A stretch of DNA of 64,000 nt from Nocardioides insulae DSM 17944 (lineage in GTDB: Bacteria > Actinomycetota > Actinomycetes > Propionibacteriales > Nocardioidaceae). A program made the position numbers and the translations under genes. The notes beneath the pieces were generated by a model, which worked only from the letters and a program-made list of their open reading frames with translations, did no database searches and was not told where the DNA came from. Within the stretch, counting starts at the first letter, position 1, and each line of letters starts with the position of its first letter. Positions 54,043 to 63,873 of this stretch are shown piece after piece. The stretch is from assembly GCF_000422825.1 (NCBI RefSeq), contig NZ_AUGU01000014.1, positions 1-64,000 of the forward strand, in the 5' to 3' direction.

Positions 54043-54669
54043 TCAGGGTGTGAAGCCCTTCCAGCGGATGGTGGCGAAGATGCTCTGCCTGAGCTGCTCG
54101 CGCTCGGCCTCGGACGTGGCGTCCTTGGTCCAGTAGAACAAGAACATCACCATCTGCCCGTTGGGCAGTTGGGCGCCGTACTCCTCACCGTCGTAGACGT
54201 CCAGACCGGGATCGCCGCGGAAGGTGATGTGGTACATCGGTACGCCGGCGACGGTGACCGGGTCGAGCACCCGCATGCCCCCTGTGTAGGAGGGAACCTT
54301 CTTCAGGCGCCGGGTCGCCGTGCGGGTCTGCTTCGGAAGGGGCTCGGGGTCGCCCCAGTACGGAGGGAAGCCGACGCTGAGCCGGTCCCGCGTGGCTGGA
54401 TCCGTGCCGGACTGGTTCAGGGTGGGCACGATGGTGGACTTCCTCCACCCCCGGGGCAGGCGGACGGTGAGGGCGCGGCTGTCGATCACCGGGCCGGCGG
54501 CGGGCTGGACGCTCGGCGTGGGACTGCTGCTCGGGCTCGACGCGGTGGACGACGCGGCGGGCTCCGGGGAGGACGTCGGCTCGCTGTCGTCGCAGGCGGC
54601 GGTGGTGAGCAGCAGCGCCCCGACGAGCACGAGCGGGGCCAGCCGACGGGCGGCGGAGGGGTGGAGCAC
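54043..54669 (-). CDS. Lipoprotein of unknown function
   Basis: A 208-residue secreted lipoprotein. The signal peptide ends with the lipobox LTTAAC, followed by a Ser/Thr/Pro-rich linker (about 30-60) and a beta-rich domain of about 140 residues with LTVRLPRGWRKS, GGMRVLDPVTVAGVPMYHIT and the end SIFATIRWKGF. It resembles PsbP/LpqN-style domains common in actinobacterial lipoproteins. GTG at 54669 has GAGGAG six bases upstream. Confidence 0.72.
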   Translation of the reverse strand: MLHPSAARRLAPLVLVGALLLTTAACDDSEPTSSPEPAASSTASSPSSSPTPSVQPAAGPVIDSRALTVRLPRGWRKSTIVPTLNQSGTDPATRDRLSVGFPPYWGDPEPLPKQTRTATRRLKKVPSYTGGMRVLDPVTVAGVPMYHITFRGDPGLDVYDGEEYGAQLPNGQMVMFLFYWTKDATSEAEREQLRQSIFATIRWKGFTP

Positions 54670-54858
54670 CGAGATCTCCTCGAGCGTGGAGCCGGGATGT
54701 GGACGCGGGGAGCGTAGCCCAGCGGGTCGTTGGGGCGAGCAGCCTCCCACCGGCCCGGGAACCCCGTATCAGAGGGGGAGAAGGGCAGGTTTGAGACGGT
54801 TCGGCACGGGTAGAAACGGCGCTGGACGATTCGACGAACCCTGGACTGCGAGGCACCG

Positions 54859-55392
54859 ATGGTTTTCGCCAGCGATATCAGCGCGATCAAGACCGGCTTG
54901 GCCGGTCCTGTCGTCAACATGGACGAAGACGAGGTCGACAGGTTCGTCGCGGCGATCTTGGACCTGGCCGGCGCCGTCGACGGTGGTTCGAGTAAGGGTG
55001 AGACCCTCATCCGGGAGATCTACTCCAACCAGGTCGGGGGGTCGGAGGCCGGCACGTCCTTCGCCTTCCATCAGTCGCTGGCGCGGGCCAAGACCCTGGA
55101 GATGGTCTCCATGTTGGCCGACACGCTGCGCCAGGTGGGGGCGACCACCGAGCGCTATCGCGATGACGTGAAGGTGACCGACGAGACGGCGCAGCAGGAT
55201 CTTGCGCGCATCCAGAAGATGGAAGCGTCGCTCACCAATCCGGACTACGGCTTCGACGACGAGTACCCGGACGGCGTTCCGGGCCAGAACCCGCCGCCCA
55301 CCGACCCCGCCGCGCCGGGTGGGGACGGGACCCCGACCGGCAACGGAGCTCCCGCGACCACCACCGACTCCGGTGAGGAGACCCAGGCATGA
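54859..55392 (+). CDS. ESX-like helical protein with acidic Pro-rich tail
   Basis: A 177-residue protein. A helical N-terminal part of about 120 residues (EVDRFVAAILDLAGAVDGGS ... ARAKTLEMVSMLADTLRQVG) resembles ESX/WXG100-type helical hairpins without a W-x-G. A disordered, acidic Pro/Gly/Thr-rich tail follows. It is coupled to the next gene by ATGA overlap. Probably an exported partner of that protein; no family proven. Confidence 0.6.
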   Translation: MVFASDISAIKTGLAGPVVNMDEDEVDRFVAAILDLAGAVDGGSSKGETLIREIYSNQVGGSEAGTSFAFHQSLARAKTLEMVSMLADTLRQVGATTERYRDDVKVTDETAQQDLARIQKMEASLTNPDYGFDDEYPDGVPGQNPPPTDPAAPGGDGTPTGNGAPATTTDSGEETQA

Positions 55393-56711
55393 GTGAGACC
55401 CCCGAGCGTCAGCGACTCACCAACTACCTCAACGGTGCCGACACGGACCGATTCTCCGGCGCGAGTGGCGACTGGGAGAACCTCGCCACCGCCAGCGACC
55501 CCGTGCCCGCGGCGCTGCGCAAGGCGGCCAAAGACATCCCCGTGGGTGACAAGGTGGCCGAGCCCGCCGCGGAACTCCTGCGCAAGACCGCGCAGGAGAT
55601 GGAGGAGCACATCCGCAGCCTGAACAAGGGCGCTCAGGCCATCCAGATCTCTCTGCATGCCATCCGGCGAGCGCGTACGACGCGCGACGGGTTGGGTGCC
55701 ATCCCGGCCAGTTCGCCCGAGCCGAGCATGAACTCCCAGGAGAAGGACGACCCGGACGCGTTCCACCGGCGCCACCTGGCGTGGCAGCGCGGCAACGACT
55801 CCCGGAACGCGGCGATCGCCTCGCAGGAGGAGAAGGCGCGCCAGGCCAACCTGATGCTCACCGAGAACTATCAGGAGAGCGAGCGGCTGATGAAGGAGAT
55901 CCACGGGATCCCGGATGCCGAGGTGAAGGTGCCCGGGTACACGGGGAACGGCGGCGGACCGGGCTCGCCGACCCCGAACCTGCCGACCCCGAGTCATCCC
56001 TCGCCGAACCAGCCGACTCCGAGCCAGCCGACCCCGAGTCACCCCTCGCCCAACCAGCCGACCCCGAGCCAGCCGACGCCGAACCAGCCGACCTCCCCGG
56101 GGCCGTGGGCGCCGAATCCGCCGGTGGACCCGACGCCGCCGCCCAGTGGGGGAGTCCCGCAGGGCCCGGGCCCAGGCACGCCCCAGGCCCCTCCGTCCCC
56201 CTCGCCGACCCCGCCGGTGGCCCCTTCGTCTCCCTCGGTGCCCTCGCCGGGCACTCCTCCGCTCGGGGGTGCGCCGGGTTCGCCGGCGGCACTGCCGCCC
56301 CCGGTCATCGGCGGTCCCGGCGCCGTTCCCACGGCAGGTGGATCGGCCGGTCCGTTGCCGGCGCGTGCGCTCGGCGCGAGCGGACGCGCGGGTGGGCCGG
56401 GCGTGGTCGGGTCCGGGAGCCAGGCCCGACCGGGTGCTGCCCGGGCCACCGGTGCCGGTGCCGGCGCGCGTGCTGCCGGAGGTCGTGGCACGGGTCGTGG
56501 GGCCGGAGGCGGGGGCACGCGGGCGGCGGGTGCCGGCGCGGGAGCTCGCGGCGGCCGAGGTGCGGGCCGTGGCTCCGGCGGTGCCGCAGGACGTGGCGGA
56601 CGCCGGGGCAAGAACGACGAGCGCGGCCTCGCCCAGGATCTGTGGGACGACGGCAGCGACTGGATCGACGACGAGGGGATGGGTCCCCGGACCCTCGGCA
56701 AGGACGACTGA
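55389..56711 (+). CDS. ESX-like protein with Pro-repeat and Gly/Arg-rich tail
   Basis: A 440-residue protein. Residues 1 to about 185 are helical and PPE/EspB-like in outline, with the type VII export pattern YxxxE in ENYQESERL. A Pro/Ser/Gln/Asn repeat follows (about 198-235, unit PTPSHPSPNQPTPSQ), then a Pro/Gly-rich stretch, a long Gly/Ala/Arg-rich segment (about 330-405) and an acidic end LAQDLWDDGSDWIDDEG. The low-complexity parts suggest a wall-spanning or condensate-type tail. Coupled to the preceding gene; a strong terminator follows. Confidence 0.6.
   Translation: MSETPERQRLTNYLNGADTDRFSGASGDWENLATASDPVPAALRKAAKDIPVGDKVAEPAAELLRKTAQEMEEHIRSLNKGAQAIQISLHAIRRARTTRDGLGAIPASSPEPSMNSQEKDDPDAFHRRHLAWQRGNDSRNAAIASQEEKARQANLMLTENYQESERLMKEIHGIPDAEVKVPGYTGNGGGPGSPTPNLPTPSHPSPNQPTPSQPTPSHPSPNQPTPSQPTPNQPTSPGPWAPNPPVDPTPPPSGGVPQGPGPGTPQAPPSPSPTPPVAPSSPSVPSPGTPPLGGAPGSPAALPPPVIGGPGAVPTAGGSAGPLPARALGASGRAGGPGVVGSGSQARPGAARATGAGAGARAAGGRGTGRGAGGGGTRAAGAGAGARGGRGAGRGSGGAAGRGGRRGKNDERGLAQDLWDDGSDWIDDEGMGPRTLGKDD
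55983..56090 (+). repeat. 45-bp in-frame minisatellite
   Basis: Two full 45-bp units (55983-56027, 56028-56072) and a partial third encode PTPSHPSPNQPTPSQ repeats. The unit length is a multiple of three, so copy-number change keeps the frame. Confidence 0.75.
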
Positions 56712-56769
56712 CCGGCGCGGGCGCCGGGGTGGACGTCGAGAAGAGCCTCCCGGCCGCCCGGTTTGGTAG

Positions 56770-58182
<1,413 letters not shown>

Positions 58183-58183
58183 A

Positions 58184-58201
58184 CCCCGGGCCGGCCCGGG
58201 G
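58184..58201. terminator. 18-bp perfect palindrome between purA and kinase operon
   Basis: CCCCGGGCCGGCCCGGGG begins two bases after the purA stop. A second inverted repeat, GAGCC...GGCTC, lies next to the kinase stop at 58246-58263. Likely terminators for the convergent transcripts. Confidence 0.6.
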
Positions 58202-58260
58202 CCGGGATCCCAGCGATCGGCCCGAACACGGGCGCGAGGCGGATCGAGCCCCGGGCCGGC

Positions 58261-60276
58261 TCAGGAGTAGAAGCCCGAATCGGTGGGTCCGAGGAGCCGC
58301 GAACTGCTCACGCGGGGCAGCGAGACCCGGTAGGCGTCGTCGGCCTCGACGGCGTCCCCGGTGGAGCGCCACGCGTCGATCCGGTAGCCCTCCTCGAGGC
58401 GGGTGAGGATCATCAGATCGTCCCGGTCGTCGCCGTCGACGTCGCTCACGCCCGCGCCGTCGACGTACCCGTCCTCGCCGATCGAGGCGGTCAGCCCGGT
58501 CGTCTCCCAGCCCGCATCGCTCCAGTGGAGGGCGGTCGCGTGGGTGCCGGCGATGATCACGACCTCGTCGACGCCGTCACCGTCGAGGTCGCCGGCGGTG
58601 GAGGCATCGTGGGAGTAGGCGCCCTGGGGCAGCGGCACCCGTGCGCCGTCGCCGAGCGGGGCGAGGGTGGTGCCGTCGAAGCGCCACACCCGGAGCGCGG
58701 TGGTGTTCTCGGCGGTGCGCTGGACCCGGACGATCTCGTCGCTGCCGTCGCCGTCGAGGTCGGCGGCGAGCATCCGCACGGTCTCATCGCCGGGGCTCAG
58801 GGTGAGCCACTCCGCGGATTCGGACCAGCTGCCGTCGGGCCGGGCGAGGATGCCGGTGACGTGGACGGACCCGCCGGACTCGGTGATCATGGCCAGGTCG
58901 TCGAGCCCGTTGCCGTCCACGTCCGCGGAGAAGGATCCGTCGGCGCGTTCGGTGCCGTCGGGGCCGCGCAGGAAGGCACGCGACCAGCCGTCGGCGGTGA
59001 GCATGTCCGCATCGATCTCGGCGTTGTCGCCGCTGATGTCGATCAGGTCGAGCCGTTGGTCGCCGTCCACGTCACCGGTGAGCGTGGCGCTGACATCTGG
59101 CCGGTCGTCGGCCTCGCCGAACCCGGCTCCGGTGGACGGGAACACCCGGACGTGGTCGCTGTCGACGGTGACCACGACGTCGCCGAGCCCGTCGCCGGTG
59201 ACATCCCCCGCCACGGCCCGGGCGACGGCCGCCGAGGTCCCCGGCTGGGTGGGCGTGGTGCCGGCCGGGGAGGGGTCCCCGCCTGCGCCGTCGCCGAGGA
59301 AGCGCCACGCCACCAGGCCGCCCGCGAGGACCACCACGGCGGCCGCTCCGGCGATCCAGGGCACCCGGCGCCGTCCGCGCGGCACCTGGCCGGTGGTGGC
59401 CGGTGGGCCCGGGATGGTGCCGGTGTCCCGGGGGCCGCCGAGCAGCGCCCGCAGGTCCGCGCGCAACTCCGCCGCCGAGGCGTGCCGATGCTCGGGGGAC
59501 TTCGCCATGGATCGGGCCAGGGCCCGGTTGAGACCCTCGGTGAGCGGGTCCTGGCCGGGTAGCTGCGGCACCGGCCGGTCGAGATGGGCCATCGCCACCT
59601 CCACATCGGAGCCCGAGTACGGCGGCCGGCCGGTCAGCGCCTCGTGGAGCAGGCAGCCGACGGCGTACACGTCGCTGGCCGGAGTGGCGGACTCGCCGCG
59701 ACCGAGTTCGGGAGCCAGATAGTTCCAGGTGCCCGTGATCGAGCCGGCCGTGGTCAGCCCGGAGCTCTCGGTCCGGGCCACGCCGAAGTCGCACAGATAG
59801 ACGTGGGGTCGGACCAGGTGGCCCTGGACCGGCGGGGTGCGGAGCAGCACGTTGGCGGGCTTCACGTCCCGATGGACCACCCCGACCGAATGCGTGGCGA
59901 CGAGAGCATCGGCGACCTGGGCGGCGACCTCGACGGCGGTCCCGGGGGGCAGCGGCCCGCCCCTGCGCACCAGCGAACCCAGGTCGCCTCCCGCGGCCAA
60001 CTGGGTGACGAGGTACGGCGAGCCGTCCAGCTCGCCGTGGTCGTAGATCGCGATGACGTGCGGGGAGTCGAGCCGGGCGAGTACGGCGGCCTCGCGCCGG
60101 AAGCGCTCCCGGAAGCGGTCGGAGGAGCCGAGGTGGCCGCGCAGCACCTTGACCGCCACCGGCCGGCCCAGCCGCAGGTCGGTGGCGGCGAAGACCGCGC
60201 CCATCGCGCCGACCGCGATCGCCCGTTCGATGCGGTAGTCGCCCAGGAGCTGCCCCGCGACCAGGTGGGCACTCAC
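58261..60276 (-). CDS. Transmembrane Ser/Thr kinase with FG-GAP propeller (second of pair)
   Basis: A 671-residue receptor-type kinase. The cytosolic PknB-like domain (about 14-275) has Lys43 in VAVKVL, HRDVKPANVLL, DFGVAR and YLAPE. The glycine loop reads IAVGAMGAVF, with the first Gly replaced. A Pro-rich juxtamembrane stretch and one helix (about 304-325) follow. The extracellular part holds about six D-x-D-G-D/N-G-x-x-D calcium-type repeats (GDVTGDGLGD, ADVDGNGLDD, ADLDGDGSDE, GDLDGDGVDE, SDVDGDDRDD) of the FG-GAP/VCBS kind, suggesting a beta-propeller. GTG at 60276 overlaps the stop of the first kinase. Confidence 0.85.
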   Translation of the reverse strand: MSAHLVAGQLLGDYRIERAIAVGAMGAVFAATDLRLGRPVAVKVLRGHLGSSDRFRERFRREAAVLARLDSPHVIAIYDHGELDGSPYLVTQLAAGGDLGSLVRRGGPLPPGTAVEVAAQVADALVATHSVGVVHRDVKPANVLLRTPPVQGHLVRPHVYLCDFGVARTESSGLTTAGSITGTWNYLAPELGRGESATPASDVYAVGCLLHEALTGRPPYSGSDVEVAMAHLDRPVPQLPGQDPLTEGLNRALARSMAKSPEHRHASAAELRADLRALLGGPRDTGTIPGPPATTGQVPRGRRRVPWIAGAAAVVVLAGGLVAWRFLGDGAGGDPSPAGTTPTQPGTSAAVARAVAGDVTGDGLGDVVVTVDSDHVRVFPSTGAGFGEADDRPDVSATLTGDVDGDQRLDLIDISGDNAEIDADMLTADGWSRAFLRGPDGTERADGSFSADVDGNGLDDLAMITESGGSVHVTGILARPDGSWSESAEWLTLSPGDETVRMLAADLDGDGSDEIVRVQRTAENTTALRVWRFDGTTLAPLGDGARVPLPQGAYSHDASTAGDLDGDGVDEVVIIAGTHATALHWSDAGWETTGLTASIGEDGYVDGAGVSDVDGDDRDDLMILTRLEEGYRIDAWRSTGDAVEADDAYRVSLPRVSSSRLLGPTDSGFYS

Positions 60277-62513
60277 AGCGCCGGCATCCCGAGAGCGCGG
60301 AAGGAGAAGGAGTTGCCGATCGGCTGCCGCCACTGGCCCCAGGTCTGCGGCGGCGCGAAGGAGGTGCCTGTGGACAACGCGGTGGCGGCGAACACCTGCT
60401 TGCCGTCGTACGGAGCGCCGAGTCGGACCACGTCGTCCATGCCGTCGCCGTCGACGTCGCTGACGGCGTAGGTGAACTCGTCGGTGTCCTCCTGGAAGTC
60501 GGTGAGGGACCCGGCCGGGACGGCCCGGGTGAGCCTGCCTCCCTCGAACCGGGCCAGGAAGATCCGCGAGTCGCCGAGGAACTCCCTGATGCCGACCACC
60601 TCGTCGCTGCCGTCACCGTCGGTGTCCAGGGTGAGGACCTCGGTCAGGTAGTCGTTCACTCGTCCCTGGCGGAGTTCCTCGAAGCCGTCGCCGGTGTTGC
60701 GCAGGGGGACGAGCACCTCGCCGCCATCCGCGTCGCCGTTGATGTCCGTGGAGTTGACCAGGTCGGCGAGCCCGTCGCCGTCCAGATCGCCCACCCGGAG
60801 GGTGGTGTCCTCACCGGTGCCCGGCAGGGCGATCGGTGCGGTCGGCTTCGCGAAGCCGTGGCCGGTGCTGCGTGCGATCGACACCGTCCACCGGGTGTCG
60901 TCGAAGTGCCAGTCCGTCAGGGCGAGGTCGTCGAGTCCGTCACCGTCGAAGTCGCCGACCAGGGTGAGCGTCTGCGGGCGCTCGCCCGGGGTGGTCACCG
61001 TGGTGTCGACCCGTGCCCCGCCGCTCAGGGTGCCGGTGTAGCGACCCTCGGCGGCAGAGCCGATCAGGGTGATCTCGGGGGTGGGCTTGCGCGGGCCCCG
61101 CCACTCGACGAGTACATCGGTGCTGCCGTCGCCGTCGAAGTCCCCGCCGATCTCCGCGACGTTGGCGTCCTGGCGCGAGCCGTTGGGTCGCGCGCTCGCC
61201 GGTTGGGCGGTGAAGGTACTGCCGTCGGACAGTGCGGTGATCGAGCGCAGGGTCTTACCGACCTCGCTGCTGAGCCGGATGTCGCCGAGCCCGTCGCCGT
61301 CCAGGTCGCCGGTGACCGGACCGTCGCCCGACTCGCTGTCGGTGCCGCCCGAGTCGCCCGAGCCGTCGGTGCTGCCGGCGGCGCCGGTCTCGGCGGTGGA
61401 GGGGCCGGACGGCTCGCCGGCCGACGGGGTGTTCTCCCAGGGGCGGGTCACTGCGAGGGCGGTGCCGGCGCCGGCCACGACCACCAATCCCAGGGCGACC
61501 GCGGCGGCGATCAGGCCGGTACGGCGTCGAGGGGCTGCGGGCGTCGGACCCCCTGTAGGGAGGACGGGGGTGCCCGGGGTGCCGGGGGTGGCCGGGGCGT
61601 GAGGCGTGCGCGGCGGATACGGCGGAGGGGAGCCGGGCGGCGGCCCCGGGATGGCGGCGCCGGCGGTGATCCCGGTGCTGCGCAGCCCGGCGAGGGCGGT
61701 CAGGTCGGTGTGCAGGGCGGCTGCGTCGGCGTACCGCCCGGCGGGATCCTTGGCCAGGGTGAGTCGGAGGACGTGATTGGCGAGGGTGCTGAACGCGTCC
61801 TGCTCGACCAGTTGCGGGACAGGGGCGCGCTGGTGGGCGAGCGCGACCTCGACGTCGCTGCCGGAGTAGGGCGCCCGCCCGGTCAGTGTCGCCCACAGCA
61901 GGCACCCGAGCGAATAGATGTCCGAGCGCGGGGAGGCGGGGGCGCCCAGCCCGCACTCGGGGGCGAGGTAACGCCAGGTGCCGGTGACCGACCCGTCCTG
62001 GGTCAGACCGTCGCTCTCCCCCCGGGCGATGCCGAAGTCGCACAGGTAGGCGTGCGGCTGCAGGGCGTTGGGGTCGCGCAACAGCACGTTGCTCGGCTTG
62101 ACGTCGCGGTGGATCACGCCGGCGCGATGGGCGTCGGCCAGTGCGTCGGCGATCTGTGCGCACACCGCGGCGGCAGTCTGCGGTGGCATCGGGCCGCGCT
62201 GGCCGAGCAGGGCGCCGAGGTCTCCGCCGGGCACCAACTGGGTGGCGATGTAGGGGTTCCCCTCGTGCTCCCCGTAGCTGTAGATGGCGGTGACATGGGG
62301 GGAGTCGAGCCGGGCCAGCAGGGTTGCCTCGCGGGCGAACCGGGCGAGGAACTCCTCCGCGCCGCCCAGGTCCGCGGAGACCACCTTGAGCGCCACCGGC
62401 CGGCCGAGCTCACGGTCGGTGGCGGCGTACACGACGCCCATCCCGCCACGGCCCAGTTCGCGATCGACGCGGTAGCGACCGAAGTCGCCACCGTCCCGTG
62501 GGAACGCCGCCAC
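60273..62513 (-). CDS. Transmembrane Ser/Thr kinase with FG-GAP propeller (first of pair)
   Basis: A 746-residue receptor-type kinase with a complete PknB-like domain (about 14-275): GRGGMGVVY (21-29), Lys43, Glu62, HRDVKPSN (135-142), DFG (159-161) and YLAPE. A Pro-rich linker of about 50 residues and one membrane helix (about 328-352) follow. The extracellular part carries about seven calcium-type repeats, e.g. GDLDGDGLGD, GDFDGDGSTD, GDFDGDGLDD, GDLDGDGLAD and SDVDGDGMDD, probably an integrin-like seven-bladed propeller. GTG at 62513 follows AGGAG. The start is 62 bp from the divergent purD. Confidence 0.88.
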   Translation of the reverse strand: MAAFPRDGGDFGRYRVDRELGRGGMGVVYAATDRELGRPVALKVVSADLGGAEEFLARFAREATLLARLDSPHVTAIYSYGEHEGNPYIATQLVPGGDLGALLGQRGPMPPQTAAAVCAQIADALADAHRAGVIHRDVKPSNVLLRDPNALQPHAYLCDFGIARGESDGLTQDGSVTGTWRYLAPECGLGAPASPRSDIYSLGCLLWATLTGRAPYSGSDVEVALAHQRAPVPQLVEQDAFSTLANHVLRLTLAKDPAGRYADAAALHTDLTALAGLRSTGITAGAAIPGPPPGSPPPYPPRTPHAPATPGTPGTPVLPTGGPTPAAPRRRTGLIAAAVALGLVVVAGAGTALAVTRPWENTPSAGEPSGPSTAETGAAGSTDGSGDSGGTDSESGDGPVTGDLDGDGLGDIRLSSEVGKTLRSITALSDGSTFTAQPASARPNGSRQDANVAEIGGDFDGDGSTDVLVEWRGPRKPTPEITLIGSAAEGRYTGTLSGGARVDTTVTTPGERPQTLTLVGDFDGDGLDDLALTDWHFDDTRWTVSIARSTGHGFAKPTAPIALPGTGEDTTLRVGDLDGDGLADLVNSTDINGDADGGEVLVPLRNTGDGFEELRQGRVNDYLTEVLTLDTDGDGSDEVVGIREFLGDSRIFLARFEGGRLTRAVPAGSLTDFQEDTDEFTYAVSDVDGDGMDDVVRLGAPYDGKQVFAATALSTGTSFAPPQTWGQWRQPIGNSFSFRALGMPAL

Positions 62514-62575
62514 GACTCACTCCTGTCCACCCGGCCGGCCACCGCGACCGCACCCGGCCCGTAGGATCGCACACC

Positions 62576-63856
62576 GTGACCAACGCCCTGACCTGTCTCG
62601 TGATCGGAACCGGCGGCCGCGAGCATGCCCTCGCCCTCGCACTGGCGCAGGATCCCGCCGTCGCCGCGGTCCACGCCGCCCCGGGCAACCCCGGGATCGC
62701 CGAGGTCGCCACCCTCCACCCGGTCGACCCGATGGACGGCGTCGCGGTGGCCGAGCTGGCCCAGCGGCTCGGAGCCGATCTCGTGGTCGTCGGCCCGGAG
62801 GCCCCGCTGGTCGCCGGCGTCGCGGACGCGGTGCGGGCCCGAGGGATCGCCGTCTTCGGCCCGTCCCGGGCAGCGGCCCGGCTGGAGGGCTCCAAGGCGT
62901 TCTCCAAGGAGGTGATGGCGGCCGCCGGCGTCCCGACCGCGCGCGCGTTCACCTGCACCACGCCCGAGGAGACCGCCGCCGCGCTGGACGAGTTCGGTGC
63001 GCCGTACGTCGTGAAGGACGACGCCCTGGCGGCAGGCAAGGGTGTCGTGGTCACCCGTGACCGGGACGAGGCGCTCGCACACGCCGCCGCCTGCGGGCGG
63101 GTCGTGGTCGAGGAGTTCCTCGACGGCCCCGAGGTCTCGCTGTTCGCGGTGTGCGACGGGGAGCGGGCGCACCCGCTCCAGCCGGCCCAGGACTTCAAGC
63201 GGATCTTCGACGGCGGCCGCGGCCCCAACACCGGCGGGATGGGCTCCTACACCCCGCTCGGATGGGCCCGACCGGACCTCGCCCAGAACGTCCTGGACAC
63301 CGTCGTGACCCCCACGCTCGACGAGATGAACAGGCGCGGAGAGCCCTTCGTCGGCTGCCTCTACGTCGGGCTCGCGCTGACCGGATCGGGCCCGCGGGTG
63401 ATCGAGTTCAACTGCCGCTTCGGTGACCCCGACATCCAGCCCGTGCTCGCCCAGCTCGAGACCGGCCTCGGCTCGCTGTTGTACGCCGCCGCCCGCGGCC
63501 GCCTCGCGGAGACCCCGGCGCCGACGTTCCGCCCGGGCGCCGCGGTGAGCGTCGTCCTCGCCTCCGCCGGCTACCCGGAGTCGTCGTCGAAGGGCGATGT
63601 CATCTCCGGCGTCGGCTCGGCCGGGGCACTCGAGGGGGTCGACGTGATCCACGCCGGCACCGCACTCGACGGGGGCGAGCTGGTGACGGCCGGGGGGCGC
63701 GTGCTCGCCGTACGCGCCACCGGCTCCAACGTCGCAGACGCCCGCGCCCGTGCCTACGCCGCCGCCGACCTGATCTCCTTCGCCGGCCTCCAGCGCCGCT
63801 CCGACATCGCCGCCGAGCCCCTCGGCGTCGTCGAGGGCGCCTCCGCCACCGAGTGA
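62576..63856 (+). CDS. purD: Phosphoribosylamine-glycine ligase
   Basis: A 426-residue ATP-grasp enzyme of purine synthesis joining phosphoribosylamine and glycine. It has LVIGTGGREHALALALAQDP, VGPEAPLVAGVAD, the ATP-grasp segment YVVKDDALAAGKGVVV, AQDFKRIFDGGRGPNTGGMG and EFNCRFGDPDIQPVL. The GTG at 62576 gives the usual N-terminus. With purA it shows the purine theme of this end of the window. Confidence 0.96.
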   Translation: MTNALTCLVIGTGGREHALALALAQDPAVAAVHAAPGNPGIAEVATLHPVDPMDGVAVAELAQRLGADLVVVGPEAPLVAGVADAVRARGIAVFGPSRAAARLEGSKAFSKEVMAAAGVPTARAFTCTTPEETAAALDEFGAPYVVKDDALAAGKGVVVTRDRDEALAHAAACGRVVVEEFLDGPEVSLFAVCDGERAHPLQPAQDFKRIFDGGRGPNTGGMGSYTPLGWARPDLAQNVLDTVVTPTLDEMNRRGEPFVGCLYVGLALTGSGPRVIEFNCRFGDPDIQPVLAQLETGLGSLLYAAARGRLAETPAPTFRPGAAVSVVLASAGYPESSSKGDVISGVGSAGALEGVDVIHAGTALDGGELVTAGGRVLAVRATGSNVADARARAYAAADLISFAGLQRRSDIAAEPLGVVEGASATE

Positions 63857-63873
63857 CTCTGCCCCCTCCTGAC

